Source: Taenia hydatigena
Lineage: Eukaryota; Platyhelminthes; Cestoda; Cyclophyllidea; Taeniidae
Assembly (NCBI GenBank): GCA_036345935.2
Contig: JADWOT020000004.1
Coordinates: forward strand, 19,089,423 to 19,153,422
Length of the DNA stretch: 64,000 nucleotides
Direction: 5' to 3'
In this document: positions 51,901-61,283 of the stretch, in pieces
Layout of the letters: each line of letters begins with the position of its first letter
How positions within the stretch are numbered: the stretch's first letter is position 1
Translations under genes and position numbers: made by a program
Notes under the pieces: model-generated
The model's input: only the letters and a program-made list of their open reading frames with translations
What the model was told of the DNA's origin: nothing
Databases searched by the model: none

Positions 51901-54900
51901 GAGTCACCCAAAGATGAGAGGCCAAGAAAATATCCATACGGACGAATGTGTGAATTGAGAGAAATGATGTAGACTTACCCAGAAACGCCAGACTCAAAAG
52001 CCGCGGATGCGTCCCCATCGGGACCCAAAAGGTCGGTCAGAGGATGGAATTCCTGAAATGTACATTGGCTACTTAAATCCACGCTTTACGGCAAGTAGTG
52101 TATTATAACAAGACCCTCAAAAATTTCCAAGTCTAAATTTCCAGGCGACGCTACTATTATCGATATTGAAGACTTAATTCATGGCGCAAAACAATGTTTA
52201 AGCCATCTGCATTCTACTATTTGTTGATAAAAAAGCAACTTAAGCTCGTAAGCTTTCTAACACTTCGAAAGACGGCTCCAGTGCCATGTTGGCAATGCTG
52301 CTAGCATATTCATTTCGAAAGACTGAATACTACGCCAAAAACGTCAAAGAGGGAAAGTGTGTCCTGTGAATCGTTCAATTTGTGAGTTGCAACAAAAAGG
52401 TTACCAAAACTACAACACCTTTTACCGACCACACAGATCCCAAGATTGGTAATAACGTCAAGCAATGGAAAGCAATTAAAGGAACTCGAATATCTTGTAT
52501 CTCTTCATGCACAAAAGTTTGAGCAATCCGGCTAATCGGCTGAACGGCAATTAAAGAGTAAGAGCCAAATGGGGAAAGAGGACATATCTTGGTGCTATTT
52601 AATAGTGTTTGCCTCTAAGTAAACGTTCCCACGAGGGGAGGTCACACAATACATCCCATATGAATACCAACAGTACAGTACGAAGTAAAACGATCGCCTG
52701 ATTAGAAAGTTTGCGTTTCCAAATGTTTCACGATAGAGAAACTGTAAGGTAATCAAACAAGTTCATGTAGTTTTTTATACGAGAAAAAAGTCAAATAACT
52801 GCAGGCAGCTTAAAATAAAGTTAATGTTAACAGCGTCACCATTACGATCTACAAAAGTCCTTAATGAGGCACAAACTTGCTGAAAAAGTGTGGCAGCCAT
52901 CATTAAAAGAATTATTAAAGTGTGGAGAACGAGACCGAAGGCAAGAAAGTACATTTCCACCTTCCACATATGGCCGTTTCGCGGAAGAAAACCTTGGGTC
53001 GTCCGTTGCAAAGAAAACACTTCATCTCGCTAATTTACCAGTGCCAACCTCTTCTGGATACAATTTTTAACATGCCAATTAGCCTTCAGCGGGTAAACAG
53101 TTTCAAGCGCAGGCCAACTTAATTGCACATACGCGCGCAAGCACACAGAGGACAACATTGTTTGTGGATGAGGTAGTGTCCACCTCTTACGTGGAGGAGA
53201 GTGGACAATATGAGTAGTGGTGCACCGTTTCATGATAATCACCAGCATGCTCGTTCGCCCAAAGCTCCAACACACCTCCTACATCTCCTCACCACACACA
53301 TTTCACGCTGCTGTCTGCACAATATGCACCTTGCCTTTTTACACCACATTTCATGGAAGTGGACAACAACCAACTGGCACTTGTGAGCGTCTGCTCTTCA
53401 TACACGACATCAAAACCCACCTAATCAGCCCTCAATACCTCCTCCACCTCCACCTACTTCTGGTACTGCCGCAATGCCATCCTTGACACCTTCCTCTCAA
53501 GTGCACGCATCAACACCAACAACCATAGACTATCCTCTATTCGTTTCAACGAGACCCTCCTCTCCTTTCGAGGCAACTCCTCTGAAAAGCACTGCAACAC
53601 TCATCCTCCGGTGATCCCTCAATTGATCCACACTATTTACAACACTTCTGCACGATACTTTCCACCACATATACCACGCCCCCTTCAGACGCTGCACGAA
53701 AAGCTTCTGCAGCCTTGTAACCGAATTCGACTCGCTCCAGAGAGCCAACCACCTCGAACCACATCCATCGGTTTCGTTCAGCTTGTGCTTTATGGCATGA
53801 GAGTGGGCATCAAATAAGAGGCAAACGGCAGAAGGTGCAACAAATAGTACCGTATTGACAGTGTCGTGTCGACAAATTAGCCTACGCGCTTTGTAATGTA
53901 AACATATAAATAATTTCAAGCAATTCACACATTTCTACTAGTTACAAGTCATTCCAATGGGGCATGCCAAGAAGTTGCAGTTCTTATTCAAGTTATAAAG
54001 GAGTGGCCCCAGAGGACACCCAGAATAATATCTGGGTCGATTATGAATTTGGCTATGCTACCTTTTGTCAATCTCCCATGCTCCAATCTTTTTGATAGTG
54101 CCAATGAACTTTGATTGCCGCCTTTGTTACTGGCCTTCCAACACATATGCACGCCAGTGACAAAGGAACTTTTGAAACTACGTGCCCTCTGAATGATTCT
54201 GACGCTATCAATTCGTTTCTAGACATATGCTTCGATAAACGTTTTTAGATGCCAGAATGTACTAAGACAGAAACATGAAAAAGGAATAACAGCTTACATG
54301 TAGATCCAAAAGTGAGAATCCTGGCCGCACAGGAACATGCTCCCAACTCTCATGGTCCAAAAACAGTCGCAACCGCTCCATATGCTTTCGATGGAACTCC
54401 CCGAAGAAGCCCCGAGTGGAGTTTTTTAATACCTCCAACAGGTCGAACGACATATGACCTGCGAATTCTTCACCAACCCGAACTAATCTGCGAGGCAGCA
54501 AGGAAAGATTAATCGACCAAGACTCATAAAAAGGCGTAAAAAAAGCTTTCCCAGGTAAAGAAGCTGATTTGAACGTAGCACTGATGGCAGCAGAATTGAC
54601 ATCGTTGGAAAACGCACCTGTTGACAATGTTCAAAGTGGCAACAATCTCCTCGAATGTGAGTTGTTTCGAGTTCATGGCTATGCTACTGAGCAGGGGTTG
54701 AACTCGCGACACCAAGTCCATCCACACGCGACCTCGATTAAGTCCTAGCTTGGAGGCCACGTAGCCATGCCACTGACAGACCAGTTCGGGTGTGTGGATG
54801 GCCTCCTCCCCTTCGTTCTCTTTTTCAGTGCCGTGGTCACCGTCGTGACTATGCTGAGAGGCGTTTTCGTGCCACAATGCGGTGCGGTGGTAGCAAACTA

Positions 54901-57105
54901 GGATGGTCCAGAGAGATTTGGAAAGACTGGAGAGAGCTGTCACCAACATCGTTGCCGGAAGTCTCTAAAACGGAAGCCTCAAGAAGTTAGAGCGATTATA
55001 CTAGTAGACACTGCTGCTACTGCTAGTTTAAAAAGAGGAATTAACCACGGAAAAGTTGCCGGTTTGAACCCTTAATATGATTTAAGATAATCTATCTAGG
55101 GAAGTATTCGTAAAAATATGGACCAATCATTGGAAACAAACAGCCTCGTGTAAAAGGCGAGAGAAACCTATGCAATTCCAGACTGGAGAGGATGTCGTCG
55201 TCTGACAAAAGCGGGTTGGAAGTTCCATTCCAGCAGGCGAGTTCGATGCTCAGATAAACTAATTTTCAACTAAAGCAGTTGGCAATTAACAACCGAAGAT
55301 TGTTTAATCGAAACCGGTAGACACATCCCCGTTAACACCAAGGCTGCAGGTCTATCAACATTGAGCTACTTGAAACCACCAAATCTGTCGAAACTAACTA
55401 GCCAGATGAGACATTTTAAGGCAGCTAACCAAGGGCATAACTAACCTTAAAGACGTTCCCTAAACTATGCATTGCGATCGAAATGTACCGATGAATATAT
55501 GAAATGTGCGGAATTGCATCCTCACTTACTACAATATCAGTAAACACCATTCACCAGCACTAGGACATTATAAGGCAACAAAAGCAGTCGTTGAAACAAT
55601 CCCCCAAAGGGTACAATCTTGTTGCAAATCACACGTTTACATAACCACTACAACCTCACTTTGAACGTCCTTTTGGCATTTGATTGCTAAATACCAAGAA
55701 AAAGGGACAGCCATCACCCTGAGGATAGATATTGAGAAAATAAGGGAAACAAGGACGAGGTGATACCATTCTCCTCTCTTCCCGGGGCTAAGTTCCACTA
55801 AGTTTCAACTAGTTCACCAGCTCTAGCTCTTCCTGAAAAGCAATTCCATTTCATATGCCCCAGTTTTGTTGAGTAGTGAGGTCCCATCAAGAACTGATTT
55901 CTGATTTTCAGCATGTGAACAATTTGCTTGTAGTTTGCCACACACGCATAAAATGGCGCATTTTTAGAGACAAAGACTAGTGTGATTACCTGCCTATCGA
56001 ACGTTCCAAGTCACAAGTTACTTCTCGTCACAAGTCGATCAGTCAGTCAAACAATAAAAAACTATTTTCATGAAGCTCGGAAAATATGTGAAGAGCTTCA
56101 AACTTTCGATCTTCCCACCTTTTTATCAGCTGTTGTTATCCGCTTACCGCACACAATTTCTCATATTCCGTGATGTGTTTAGCGTCTTCCATGGAAGTTG
56201 TTCCACAAAACCCAGTTAAAACCATCGCAGCTCTTTCGTGTATTTTCGTTGTATAGTGAATTTGCAATTGAGCCATCGTCGTCATCGTGCTTCCCAAGCG
56301 CCTATCAAATCAGCGCCTGAAGAACCCATCCAATTCGCAACTTACTCGAATGCCTTTTGGAGAGCCGCATACCGACCTGGATCAAAATTTTCGCAGCTTT
56401 CAGCAAGAACACCATCAAGGGCGTCGTCTATCTTATGATTGATCGTACGCAGAGACTGCTGCAACAAACTAAAAAAGTCATCCAAAAAATGATACGTACT
56501 CAACGCAGGTGTAGGATTTGAAATCCTCCGTCGTTTGACAGCTCTGCCGATGCAGTGAGATCGCTTCGCAAAACCTGTGCTCCTCAATTAATTTGTTCAG
56601 GGTAGTAACACTATTCTGTATCGACTGAATACGTTTTAGCATTTCCAACACGCGTTTTAGCCGAAGCCGTCGCTTATAATTGCGGATCACGATGGCTCGT
56701 GGTTCAACCACACTCTTTAAGAGAATTTCCAGAGATCTTCGTGCTTCAATGCACCCATCGTACGCGGCGCCATTGATTTCTTGCAAAAGAATGACATTCT
56801 TTAATTCCTTCTGGTACTGAGGTTGTTTCTCTAGGATTAGGCTTGATAGCTGACGGCAGACTGCATCGTTTTGCTTCTCTAGTGCTTCGACGCGATCCAT
56901 TATAACCTTGTGGTCGCGGTACTGGTGGGCAAGATTATGCTAAAGGTCAATGCAACCAATAATTTGGGAGATACTAAAATCTCACTTCTATCTCATATTC
57001 AACGCAATCGACAGCCAGAGAAAAGTAGTTGGAATCTATACCACTTATTATTTCCTTCAAAAGCGCTGAGTCATAAGACTTCAGCGTAGGCGTGCAAAGC
57101 GAATT
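42734..57105 (-). CDS. VPS50: VPS50/syndetin gene, 17 coding exons, N-terminus incomplete
   Basis: Syndetin is the subunit that distinguishes the EARP tethering complex (with VPS51, VPS52 and VPS53) from GARP; EARP tethers vesicles at recycling endosomes. Spliced minus-strand exons give about 950 residues, close to the roughly 960 of animal syndetin. Family blocks appear in the right order: LILEKQP near the N-terminal coiled coil, SLWTILVCYHRT, VRVGEEFAGH followed by RLRLFLDHESWEHVPVR, SPILASTTIEVLRLLGRY, GQIFDYYLF, VESLVYL, CTEEGRSQMLLDVQ, and LVDYIQAFFVP just before the stop. Phases match at all but two junctions, both around a tentative exon near 55.2 kb. The first coding exon was not found. 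The neighbour DOP1 lies downstream on the same strand. Identification is from family knowledge applied to the visible protein; I am very sure of the family. Confidence 0.95.
42996..44286. other. VPS50 last intron
   Basis: A 1.3-kb intron; the flanking exons join in phase to recreate the family's I-R-P sequence. Open frames within it are not recognisable. Confidence 0.7.
44287..44637 (-). CDS. VPS50: VPS50 exon p
   Basis: This exon contains LLRKMVSTNSGWTSKAVATE, a predicted helix with SVNAAISRLSSAFKAL, a Pro-rich turn, and LAGVYDCTEEGRSQMLLDVQ. The last is equivalent to the family's YANVKKCSNEGRALMQLD. The acceptor is CTCTCCCCAG and the donor GTTTGT. Confidence 0.93.
44712..44869 (-). CDS. 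VPS50: VPS50 exon o
   Basis: This exon begins DLLPHLRDCLPESKRGLLDA and continues FRDQSLITALDVREATARHL. It matches the family segment F-LQPHLDAVMP-x-KKPFLQQFYSQT. The acceptor is TTTCCACAG and the donor GTGAGT, leaving two bases that complete a Gly codon with exon p. Confidence 0.9.
44870..46254. other. VPS50 intron
   Basis: A 1.4-kb intron between exons n and o, both phase 0. No repeat or gene is recognised. Confidence 0.65.
46255..46410 (-). CDS. VPS50: VPS50 exon n
   Basis: This exon begins SRFVVPNCILDASNQQAADA and ends with HLVGVESLVYLSTVLEK. The latter is equivalent to the family's VVATESLVFLAEQFE. The acceptor is AAAATTTAG and the donor GTGAGT; both ends are phase 0. Confidence 0.92.
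46479..46586 (-). CDS. VPS50: VPS50 exon m
   Basis: This exon has 36 codons and reads QLPERLRKTLTRISTRLI, matching the RLR-TTLNRI segment of the family. The acceptor is TTTATCTCACAG and the donor GTAAGT. A 68-bp intron follows. Confidence 0.88.
46587..48211. other. VPS50 intron
   Basis: A 1.6-kb intron after the micro-exon. It contains a 112-codon plus-strand open frame (47,446-47,784) without recognisable similarity, probably chance. Confidence 0.65.
48212..48238 (-). CDS. VPS50: VPS50 27-bp micro-exon
   Basis: These 27 bp encode VYSLFGKPF between a CTAG acceptor and a GTGAGT donor, in phase 0 on both sides. The peptide continues the preceding exon as syndetin does (Tyr-Tyr-Leu then a YTFFG-like segment). 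Omitting it would delete a conserved FFG-type motif. Confidence 0.85.
48318..48409 (-). CDS. VPS50: VPS50 exon k
   Basis: This exon encodes RYLQMMRLLRPIASEVMHCI and GQIFDYYLFV. It is near-identical in pattern to the vertebrate segment containing KYMQMM and QLFDYYLY. The acceptor is TTTTTGTAG and the donor GTAAGT. Confidence 0.95.
48410..50608. other. VPS50 intron
   Basis: A 2.2-kb intron. Around 50,180-50,250 a short stretch (ATTTATGGTAAACAAC) faintly resembles repeat family 1, perhaps an old third copy. Nothing else is seen. Confidence 0.55.
50609..50693 (-). CDS. VPS50: VPS50 exon j
   Basis: This exon encodes DQSTASEQEAISPSPILAST and TIEVLRLLG, matching the family segment API-(L/T)-xTT-xx-V-x-RL(V/L)G. 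The donor GTAAGT splits a Gly codon that is completed by exon k. Confidence 0.92.
50694..51738. other. VPS50 intron
   Basis: A 1.0-kb intron between linker exon i and exon j; nothing recognisable. Confidence 0.55.
51739..51892 (-). CDS. VPS50: VPS50 exon i, variable linker
   Basis: The frame SSSQSREKLFKEPFDCHFFD and following acidic residues occupies the variable region between the GEEF block and the second conserved half. Phase agrees on both sides if the donor is AGCTCG|GTTTGT. Sequence similarity is low, as expected for this linker; the call rests on phase and position. Confidence 0.65.
51979..52052 (-). CDS. VPS50: VPS50 exon h, start of linker
   Basis: This 74-bp exon begins with EFHPL, continuing the LLDLH of exon g exactly as the vertebrate LHEF sequence does. 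It then enters a low-complexity linker rich in Gly, Asp, Ala and Ser. The acceptor is ATTTCAG and the donor GTAAG. Confidence 0.85.
52053..54297. other. VPS50 intron with dispersed repeat
   Basis: A 2.2-kb intron between exons g and h, which join exactly at the family's LH-EF. It carries repeat family 2 copy 1 (53,130-53,862). Confidence 0.75.
53130..53862 (+). repeat. Dispersed repeat family 2, copy 1
   Basis: It is nearly identical to 61,952-62,725 in the same orientation. It begins after a CA/CG-rich run with AAGCACACAGAGGACAACAT and contains a hairpin at about 53,177-53,208 (TGTCCAC ... GTGGACA). A frame from WYCRNAILDTF to LYGMRVGIK is open in both copies and ends at the same TAA or equivalent. 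It ends near GGCAGAAGGTGCAACAA. No domain is recognised; it could be part of a retroposon or a non-coding repeat. Confidence 0.88.
54298..54487 (-). CDS. VPS50: VPS50 exon g, GEEF block
   Basis: This 190-bp exon carries the most diagnostic block of the protein, LVRVGEEFAGHMSFDLLEVL, then FHRKHMERLRLFLDHESWEH and PVRPGFSLLDLH. Animal syndetins have the same order with the same spacing. The acceptor is GCCTCGCAG and the donor GTAAGC directly after the Leu-His pair. Confidence 0.95.
54618..54964 (-). CDS. VPS50: VPS50 exon f, mid-region
   Basis: This exon contains SLWTILVCYHRTALWHE, a strong match to the conserved Trp/Tyr-Tyr-Arg segment of syndetin. A His/Asp/Glu-rich loop follows, then LNRGRVWMDLVSRVQPLL and FEEIVATLNIVNR. 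The loop is about where vertebrate syndetin is also variable. The acceptor is CCGTTTTAG and the donor AACAG|GTGCG. Confidence 0.93.
55170..55252 (-). CDS. VPS50: VPS50 exon e (tentative)
   Basis: The frame reads YLSIELACWNGTSNPLLSDD and then ILSSLELHR. It resembles the family segment VLGYVEL followed by a variable stretch. The likely donor is ATAG|GTTTCT. Neither junction phase closes exactly with exons d and f, so the boundaries are approximate or a small exon is missing. Confidence 0.45.
55446..55524 (-). CDS. VPS50: VPS50 exon d
   Basis: This 79-bp exon reads EDAIPHISYIHRY followed by ISIAMHSLGNVFK. It matches the short helix before the family's VVLGYVEL segment. The acceptor TTGTAGTAAG restores phase with exon c and the donor is GTTAGT. 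Similarity is modest, so the boundaries are less certain than for neighbouring exons. Confidence 0.65.
56346..56468 (-). CDS. VPS50: VPS50 exon c
   Basis: This exon encodes LLQQSLRTINHKIDDALDGV followed by a block ending in the motif CENFDPGRYAALQKAF, equivalent to the family motif with an Asn-Phe-Asp core. The spacing between the conserved Cys in exon b and the conserved Ile here equals that of the vertebrate protein, which supports removal of the 31-bp intron. The donor is GTAAG. Confidence 0.92.
56500..56939 (-). CDS. VPS50: VPS50 exon b, N-terminal coiled coil
   Basis: This 440-bp exon encodes the coiled-coil region that VPS50 shares with other CATCHR-type tethers. LSSLILEKQPQYQKEL and MLKRIQSIQNSVTTLNKLIE match the family's conserved positions. 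It is separated from exon a by a 46-bp intron and from exon c by a 31-bp intron. The donor lies after the codons for YTCV. Confidence 0.93.
56986..57105 (-). CDS. VPS50: VPS50 exon a (first recognised)
   Basis: This exon has 40 codons and includes the motif SGIDSNYFSLAVDCVEYEIE, which aligns with the family segment just before the N-terminal coiled coil. The acceptor is TTCCCAACAG and the donor is GTGAGA. It starts in phase 0 with no methionine, so at least one more coding exon lies upstream (higher coordinates) and was not identified. Confidence 0.75.
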
Positions 57106-57796
57106 CTGTTGGGAAGAAATTACCACTTGACTCAAATGCACATACATTAGGGAGAGTAAGATCGTTATTGATATGTATTTCCACATCATCTGGCTTGGAA
57201 ACGGGATATTGTTTCTAACAGATATGTAAGCTTTCAGTATGACATACATTCCTTTGCATCCATTTTATAGCGAACATTGTGAAAATTACGCATTCGTAGT
57301 TTATAGCTCGAACTACCCTGCTACCAATTAATGGGATTCTTACACAGTTCTGCTTGAGCCGCTGATTACATCTAAACAATAAAACAAATATTATGAAAGT
57401 GGCATAGCTAACAAACCAACAAAAGGTAACAACTTGAAAGCAAGTTTTCGGATGCCGAAACCCAAGGCACTTGTTTTTCCGCATCTAGCTCTACGTATAA
57501 CCAAGTGACTTAAATATTATTTTAAAATGAAACAAACATAACTTTCACACCATAAAAATTTTAAAAAATCAAAGCAGGTTAAAGAGCGACTTTAAAAGGA
57601 AAAAGACATTTTGTGAATTTTTACATTTTGCTTTTTTGAATGTCGGCAGAGTCTACAACTTACTAATAATTTGGGTCTACGTATTATGTATCTTTGAGCT
57701 AAAACTTACCATTTCGTAACTTATTGAGGTGAAGAAGTTAAAGTACGTTTGGCGTCCGCGTTTTCGCTTCGCTCTTAATTCCCTAAGCAGGGTTAG
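57106..57796. other. Upstream of recognised VPS50 exons
   Basis: It should contain, or lead to, the missing first coding exon(s) of VPS50. I found no convincing initiator exon here. Confidence 0.5.
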
Positions 57797-57978
57797 TGTA
57801 GCGACCCGAGGCTCCCTCGAAGGCAAACGAAGGCAGAATGCTAGGGTAGGATATATATATTCAACGGACAGAGGGAAATAGGCTACTGGCATGGCCTGGT
57901 GACCAGCCCACGCAGCTAGGGCAGTACGGCCACCTCTGTGACCTTCACCGAGACCGGTAGTTCCAACACTGTACTACA
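57797..57978 (-). repeat. 3' LTR of the TRIM element
   Basis: This 182-bp repeat matches the 58.5-kb LTR along its length. On the minus strand it includes GAATATATATATCC, a TATA-like core, followed by a CTAGCATTCTGCC segment. Confidence 0.9.
57846..57860 (-). promoter_or_regulatory. TATA-like core within LTR
   Basis: ATATATATAT lies inside the 3' LTR. The equivalent site of the 5' LTR is ATACATATATTC. It would drive transcription on the minus strand if active; activity is inferred only. Confidence 0.4.
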
Positions 57979-57994
57979 TTGCCCCTCTCCCCTT
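57979..57994 (-). other. TRIM polypurine tract
   Basis: The minus strand reads GAAAGGGGAGAGGGGCAA immediately before the 3' LTR start TGTAG, the position expected for plus-strand DNA priming in LTR elements. Confidence 0.85.
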
Positions 57995-58489
57995 TCGAGC
58001 GTCGTCCCCGACGCGCCCCTTGGTACATCTCCCGCGTCAGCCACCACAACATACTCAGTGCTGCAAGAAGCACCCACGAGCTAACCATACCAGAAGCCGA
58101 CATTCAACGCGATTGAGGCGATGCTTGACACCAACATCAGTGATCCCTCTTGACAGTGCATTGCACTTCGAGTTTCGTTTGGCTTAAAAACAAACTTCAG
58201 AATAAGGGGTTCTACCTACCATCGGTATGTCCGTAAAAAGGCGTTAGCACGCCGATCTCCTTAAGCAAGTATATTAGGGGCAATCTTCGGAAAGAAACTT
58301 TCCAGGTGGGCCATGGCTAGTGTCGCTTCAGCTGTTGATAGCTTTCTTGTAAAACATGGAGGGGGGTTAATGCCGGAGGTGGACGTCGTTCGTGGCCCAT
58401 CTGTAGCACATGCACTTCTTTCGACCCGCTGCAACGTGCCGCAGGTGGTAGAGATCGGGATAGTAAACCTATAGAGTCGGGTCCGCTAT

Positions 58490-58501
58490 CCGCTGCCAAC
58501 A
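58490..58501 (-). other. TRIM primer-binding site
   Basis: TGTTGGCAGCGG on the minus strand, two bases after the 5' LTR. It differs at one position from TGGTGGCAGCGG, the complement of a typical tRNA-Leu 3' end, and from the site in the 37-kb element. Confidence 0.65.
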
Positions 58502-58502
58502 A

Positions 58503-58688
58503 TGTAGCATCCCAAGGCTCCCTCGAAGGCTTAAGAGGGCAGAATGCTAGGGTAGAATATATGTATTCACCGGACAGAGAAAAATAGGCTGCTGGCATGG
58601 CCCGCAGGCCAGCCCACGCAGCTAGGGCAGTACGGCCACCTCTGTGACCCTGACCGAAACAGGTAGTTCCAACAAACAAAGTACTACA
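58503..58688 (-). repeat. 5' LTR of the TRIM element
   Basis: This 186-bp repeat begins TGTAGTACTTTGTTTGTTGG on the minus strand and ends with GATGCTACA. It is closer to the LTR at 37.3 kb at its 5' end (ACTTTGTTTGTTGGAAC) than the 3' LTR of the same element is. This suggests divergence since insertion or a recombinant origin. Confidence 0.9.
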
Positions 58689-58693
58689 GTTAG

Positions 58694-61283
58694 ACTCATT
58701 AGTTAAGAGGATTTTTATGAGTTATAAATGTGTCCAGAGCACATTTCCTTCGTGGTGATAAATAACTAGCGTGCAACATGTGTTTACTGCCTCCTGCTTA
58801 TAATATGTATTCTAACTGCAGCAACTCTAGTTTTTCTTGAAGACAAAGCAACCATATTATCGGAGTAGAACGAATGTTGCTGACGTGCAGAAGTCCTGCA
58901 TGCTACTGGCATAGGCTGGACGCCATTTCGCCTAGGGATAGTAAAAAGGCGGGACCTTAAGTGTCCGCGAAATCAAGCGAAGCGTTAGAACAAGTAATCA
59001 AAGCATTACATGGTTCTCCTTCCCTTTTGGCGTCATTCATGCCACTCCCTTCAGTCAGACTATGTGTCGCCCATCAGAAGGTAGTCGATGCTGTAAGAAC
59101 GCTCACGAACCAACTGTGCCCGCCATCGGATTTGGCAATTCTATTGTATCTGTAATTCCACCATGTTCGCCGGCTGCATTGGGGGAAGGGGCAATGTGCA
59201 GCCTAGCAAGTGCGCTTTGAGCTAGTAGTATTTAAAAAATGCACCATTTTGGGTCAAAAAATTTGGCTTATTCACAGTCTTACTGGAGTGATCCTATTCT
59301 CCTTCTAAGCGACTCGCCTACCAGCGTCAGTAAAATGTGGTCAGCTTTTGAATGACTCTTGCTGGGGCCCTTCTCCATAATGATTCGAACCACCAAACAA
59401 GCCTCCATGCTTAGAAAGAGCGCGAATCAAATACTTTTCTTAGACTTAACCGCCTTGGCTTGCTTCCTAGTATTAACTGATTTTCTGCATAAAACTCTAT
59501 TGCTTCGTAACAATTTCTACGCCAATCTGCTATGTTGTATTTTTTTGTTTCAAATGTGGTAGATTGTGACTTTTGTGTTTGGTTCCTTGTTAGTCCGCCA
59601 ATTGAATAATTTTTGTTACACAGCAACAATCGCTACATCGAAATCTTGTGGTTAGCGTGGTGACCGAGGAACTATCGAAGATGTTTCCACCCTTAAAAAG
59701 AATGAAAATATCTTTGCTGTAGTGATGCGTAGGGGTGTGATTACATCGGGTGTGGTTAAAATATGCGCTAATCTGTCCGATTGACTGTTGGCCTTTAATG
59801 CTTCCATTCTTCATAGTTCACAGCGGTTATCAAGACCAGTTAATTGCCATCTAGTCGAGGATATCACCGATTATATTATCAGTGATTTGTTTATCAAGTG
59901 GAGCGAACGCGCATCGTATAGCAATTTAATTTCCCAAGGTTAATTGTCTGATCAGATTTCTTCTCAAATTCCCACGAAGTTTGCACCTACTTGAGCTTTC
60001 GGTTTCATTTGATTGTAAAAAATTGTGCTTTATTACTCCTCAGCGCTTACCATAAACAAAGATGGGGTAGAATTAACGACTATTTTATAATGATAACCCT
60101 TGGATTGTCTAGTGCGGAGTATTAACTGCGCTCCCCTGGAAGACTTAAACCAACAGTTGCATTATGAATGACTTGGTTGAAGGGGCAGGTTGTCGCATTG
60201 ATAACCTCCTCATTTCAAGAAAAAAGCACTTTTAATGTTTCAAAACATCTCATCCCGTTTTATTGCAATAAACGCTTTTATTAGCCTGCACACAAAACAG
60301 TTGTCCATAAATGGCCTACAAATTTTTGTGTTGGTACAAAGGGTTGGAAGGCTGGAAGCGTGACTGAAACGGTCGAAATCAGGAGGCAGATACCGACAGG
60401 GTGTGCATTCACTGACATTTTCTAGGCGCTGCTAGGCCTTACAATTCTGTCCTCAGTGTTAAATATCAGGATCGAGGGTCGTTGGATGCGTTCGCATCGC
60501 ACTAAAGGGGCTCAAGATTGTAGTACTACCAGAGAATTATGTGGATGTTGGAAGGATTCCTTCGTTTGACGACAAACTTAAAGACTGGACAGCACTAACG
60601 GGTAATTAGTTCCACAAAATCACCGCGTTCTGCCAACTAATTCGTCTTGTTTTCACTCTACTGTTTAAACGCTACCAATCCGTATGACCGGATTATACTC
60701 AGCTGCTCATGGCCTACAGAGAGGCATTAGGTCTTTGATGGGATAATTTGTATGGGTTTTTGCTTTCCCAAAGAACGAGTTCAATTCACTTGATCTACCT
60801 CGCTCTGCTAATGATTAGTATACAAAATAATTTGCTGTAGTTACTCCCGATGTACCGATGTGCTTACCGGTTCCACTTTTTCCAGTCTTTGCAATTTTAG
60901 CAACTTCTTAGTGCCATGCGCTGAATGTTGGTTCACAGGAGTGGCCGTAGAGACTGTAAACGCCGAGGAACCTCCACACTCGCGAGGAGCTGTCCTTCGA
61001 ACCTCCCTACACCATCCATTTCAACGTCCTAATGCTGAATGACTGAGTGGCTAGTCAAATTGCCATGTCTGAAGGTTTTGTTGTCAAGACAGTTCGCCCA
61101 TCATCAAATCCTGTTGCAAGCACACATAGGTGCTAAGCTAATCCTGCGATATCGTAATAAAAGCACCCAATCCTCAAGCGTAACTGAAAGTTTTAGGCAT
61201 AAAATTGATTGAATGCATCCGTTACAATGGATTCCGAGTAAAATTAAGACGGCTACTTTACTGTATCCCATTAGAGACATGAG
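58694..61283. other. No gene recognised
   Basis: 2.6 kb with short open frames on both strands, none similar to a family I know. It may be intron or upstream sequence of VPS50 if the first exon lies further right, or intergenic. Confidence 0.5.

Larger units (their letters stand above)
57797..58688 (-). mobile_element. Complete 892-bp TRIM-type LTR element
   Basis: Two LTRs in the same orientation, 58,503-58,688 (5') and 57,797-57,978 (3'), flank a 524-bp internal region. Each LTR starts TGTAGTAC and ends GCTACA on the minus strand. Next to the 5' LTR is a primer-binding site, and next to the 3' LTR is the polypurine tract GAAAGGGGAGAGGGG. The 5-bp duplication GTTAG (plus strand) flanks the element on both sides at 57,792-57,796 and 58,689-58,693. 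No gag, protease or polymerase is encoded, so it must be mobilised in trans. The size and layout fit the terminal-repeat retrotransposons in miniature described in taeniid tapeworms (TRIM-Ta); assignment to that family is from memory and untested. Confidence 0.9.

Noticed and set aside
53165..53215. Hammerhead ribozyme in repeat family 2 (GGATGAGG followed by a hairpin)
   Set aside because: The CUGAUGA core and the GAAA strand are not present, although the hairpin itself is real.
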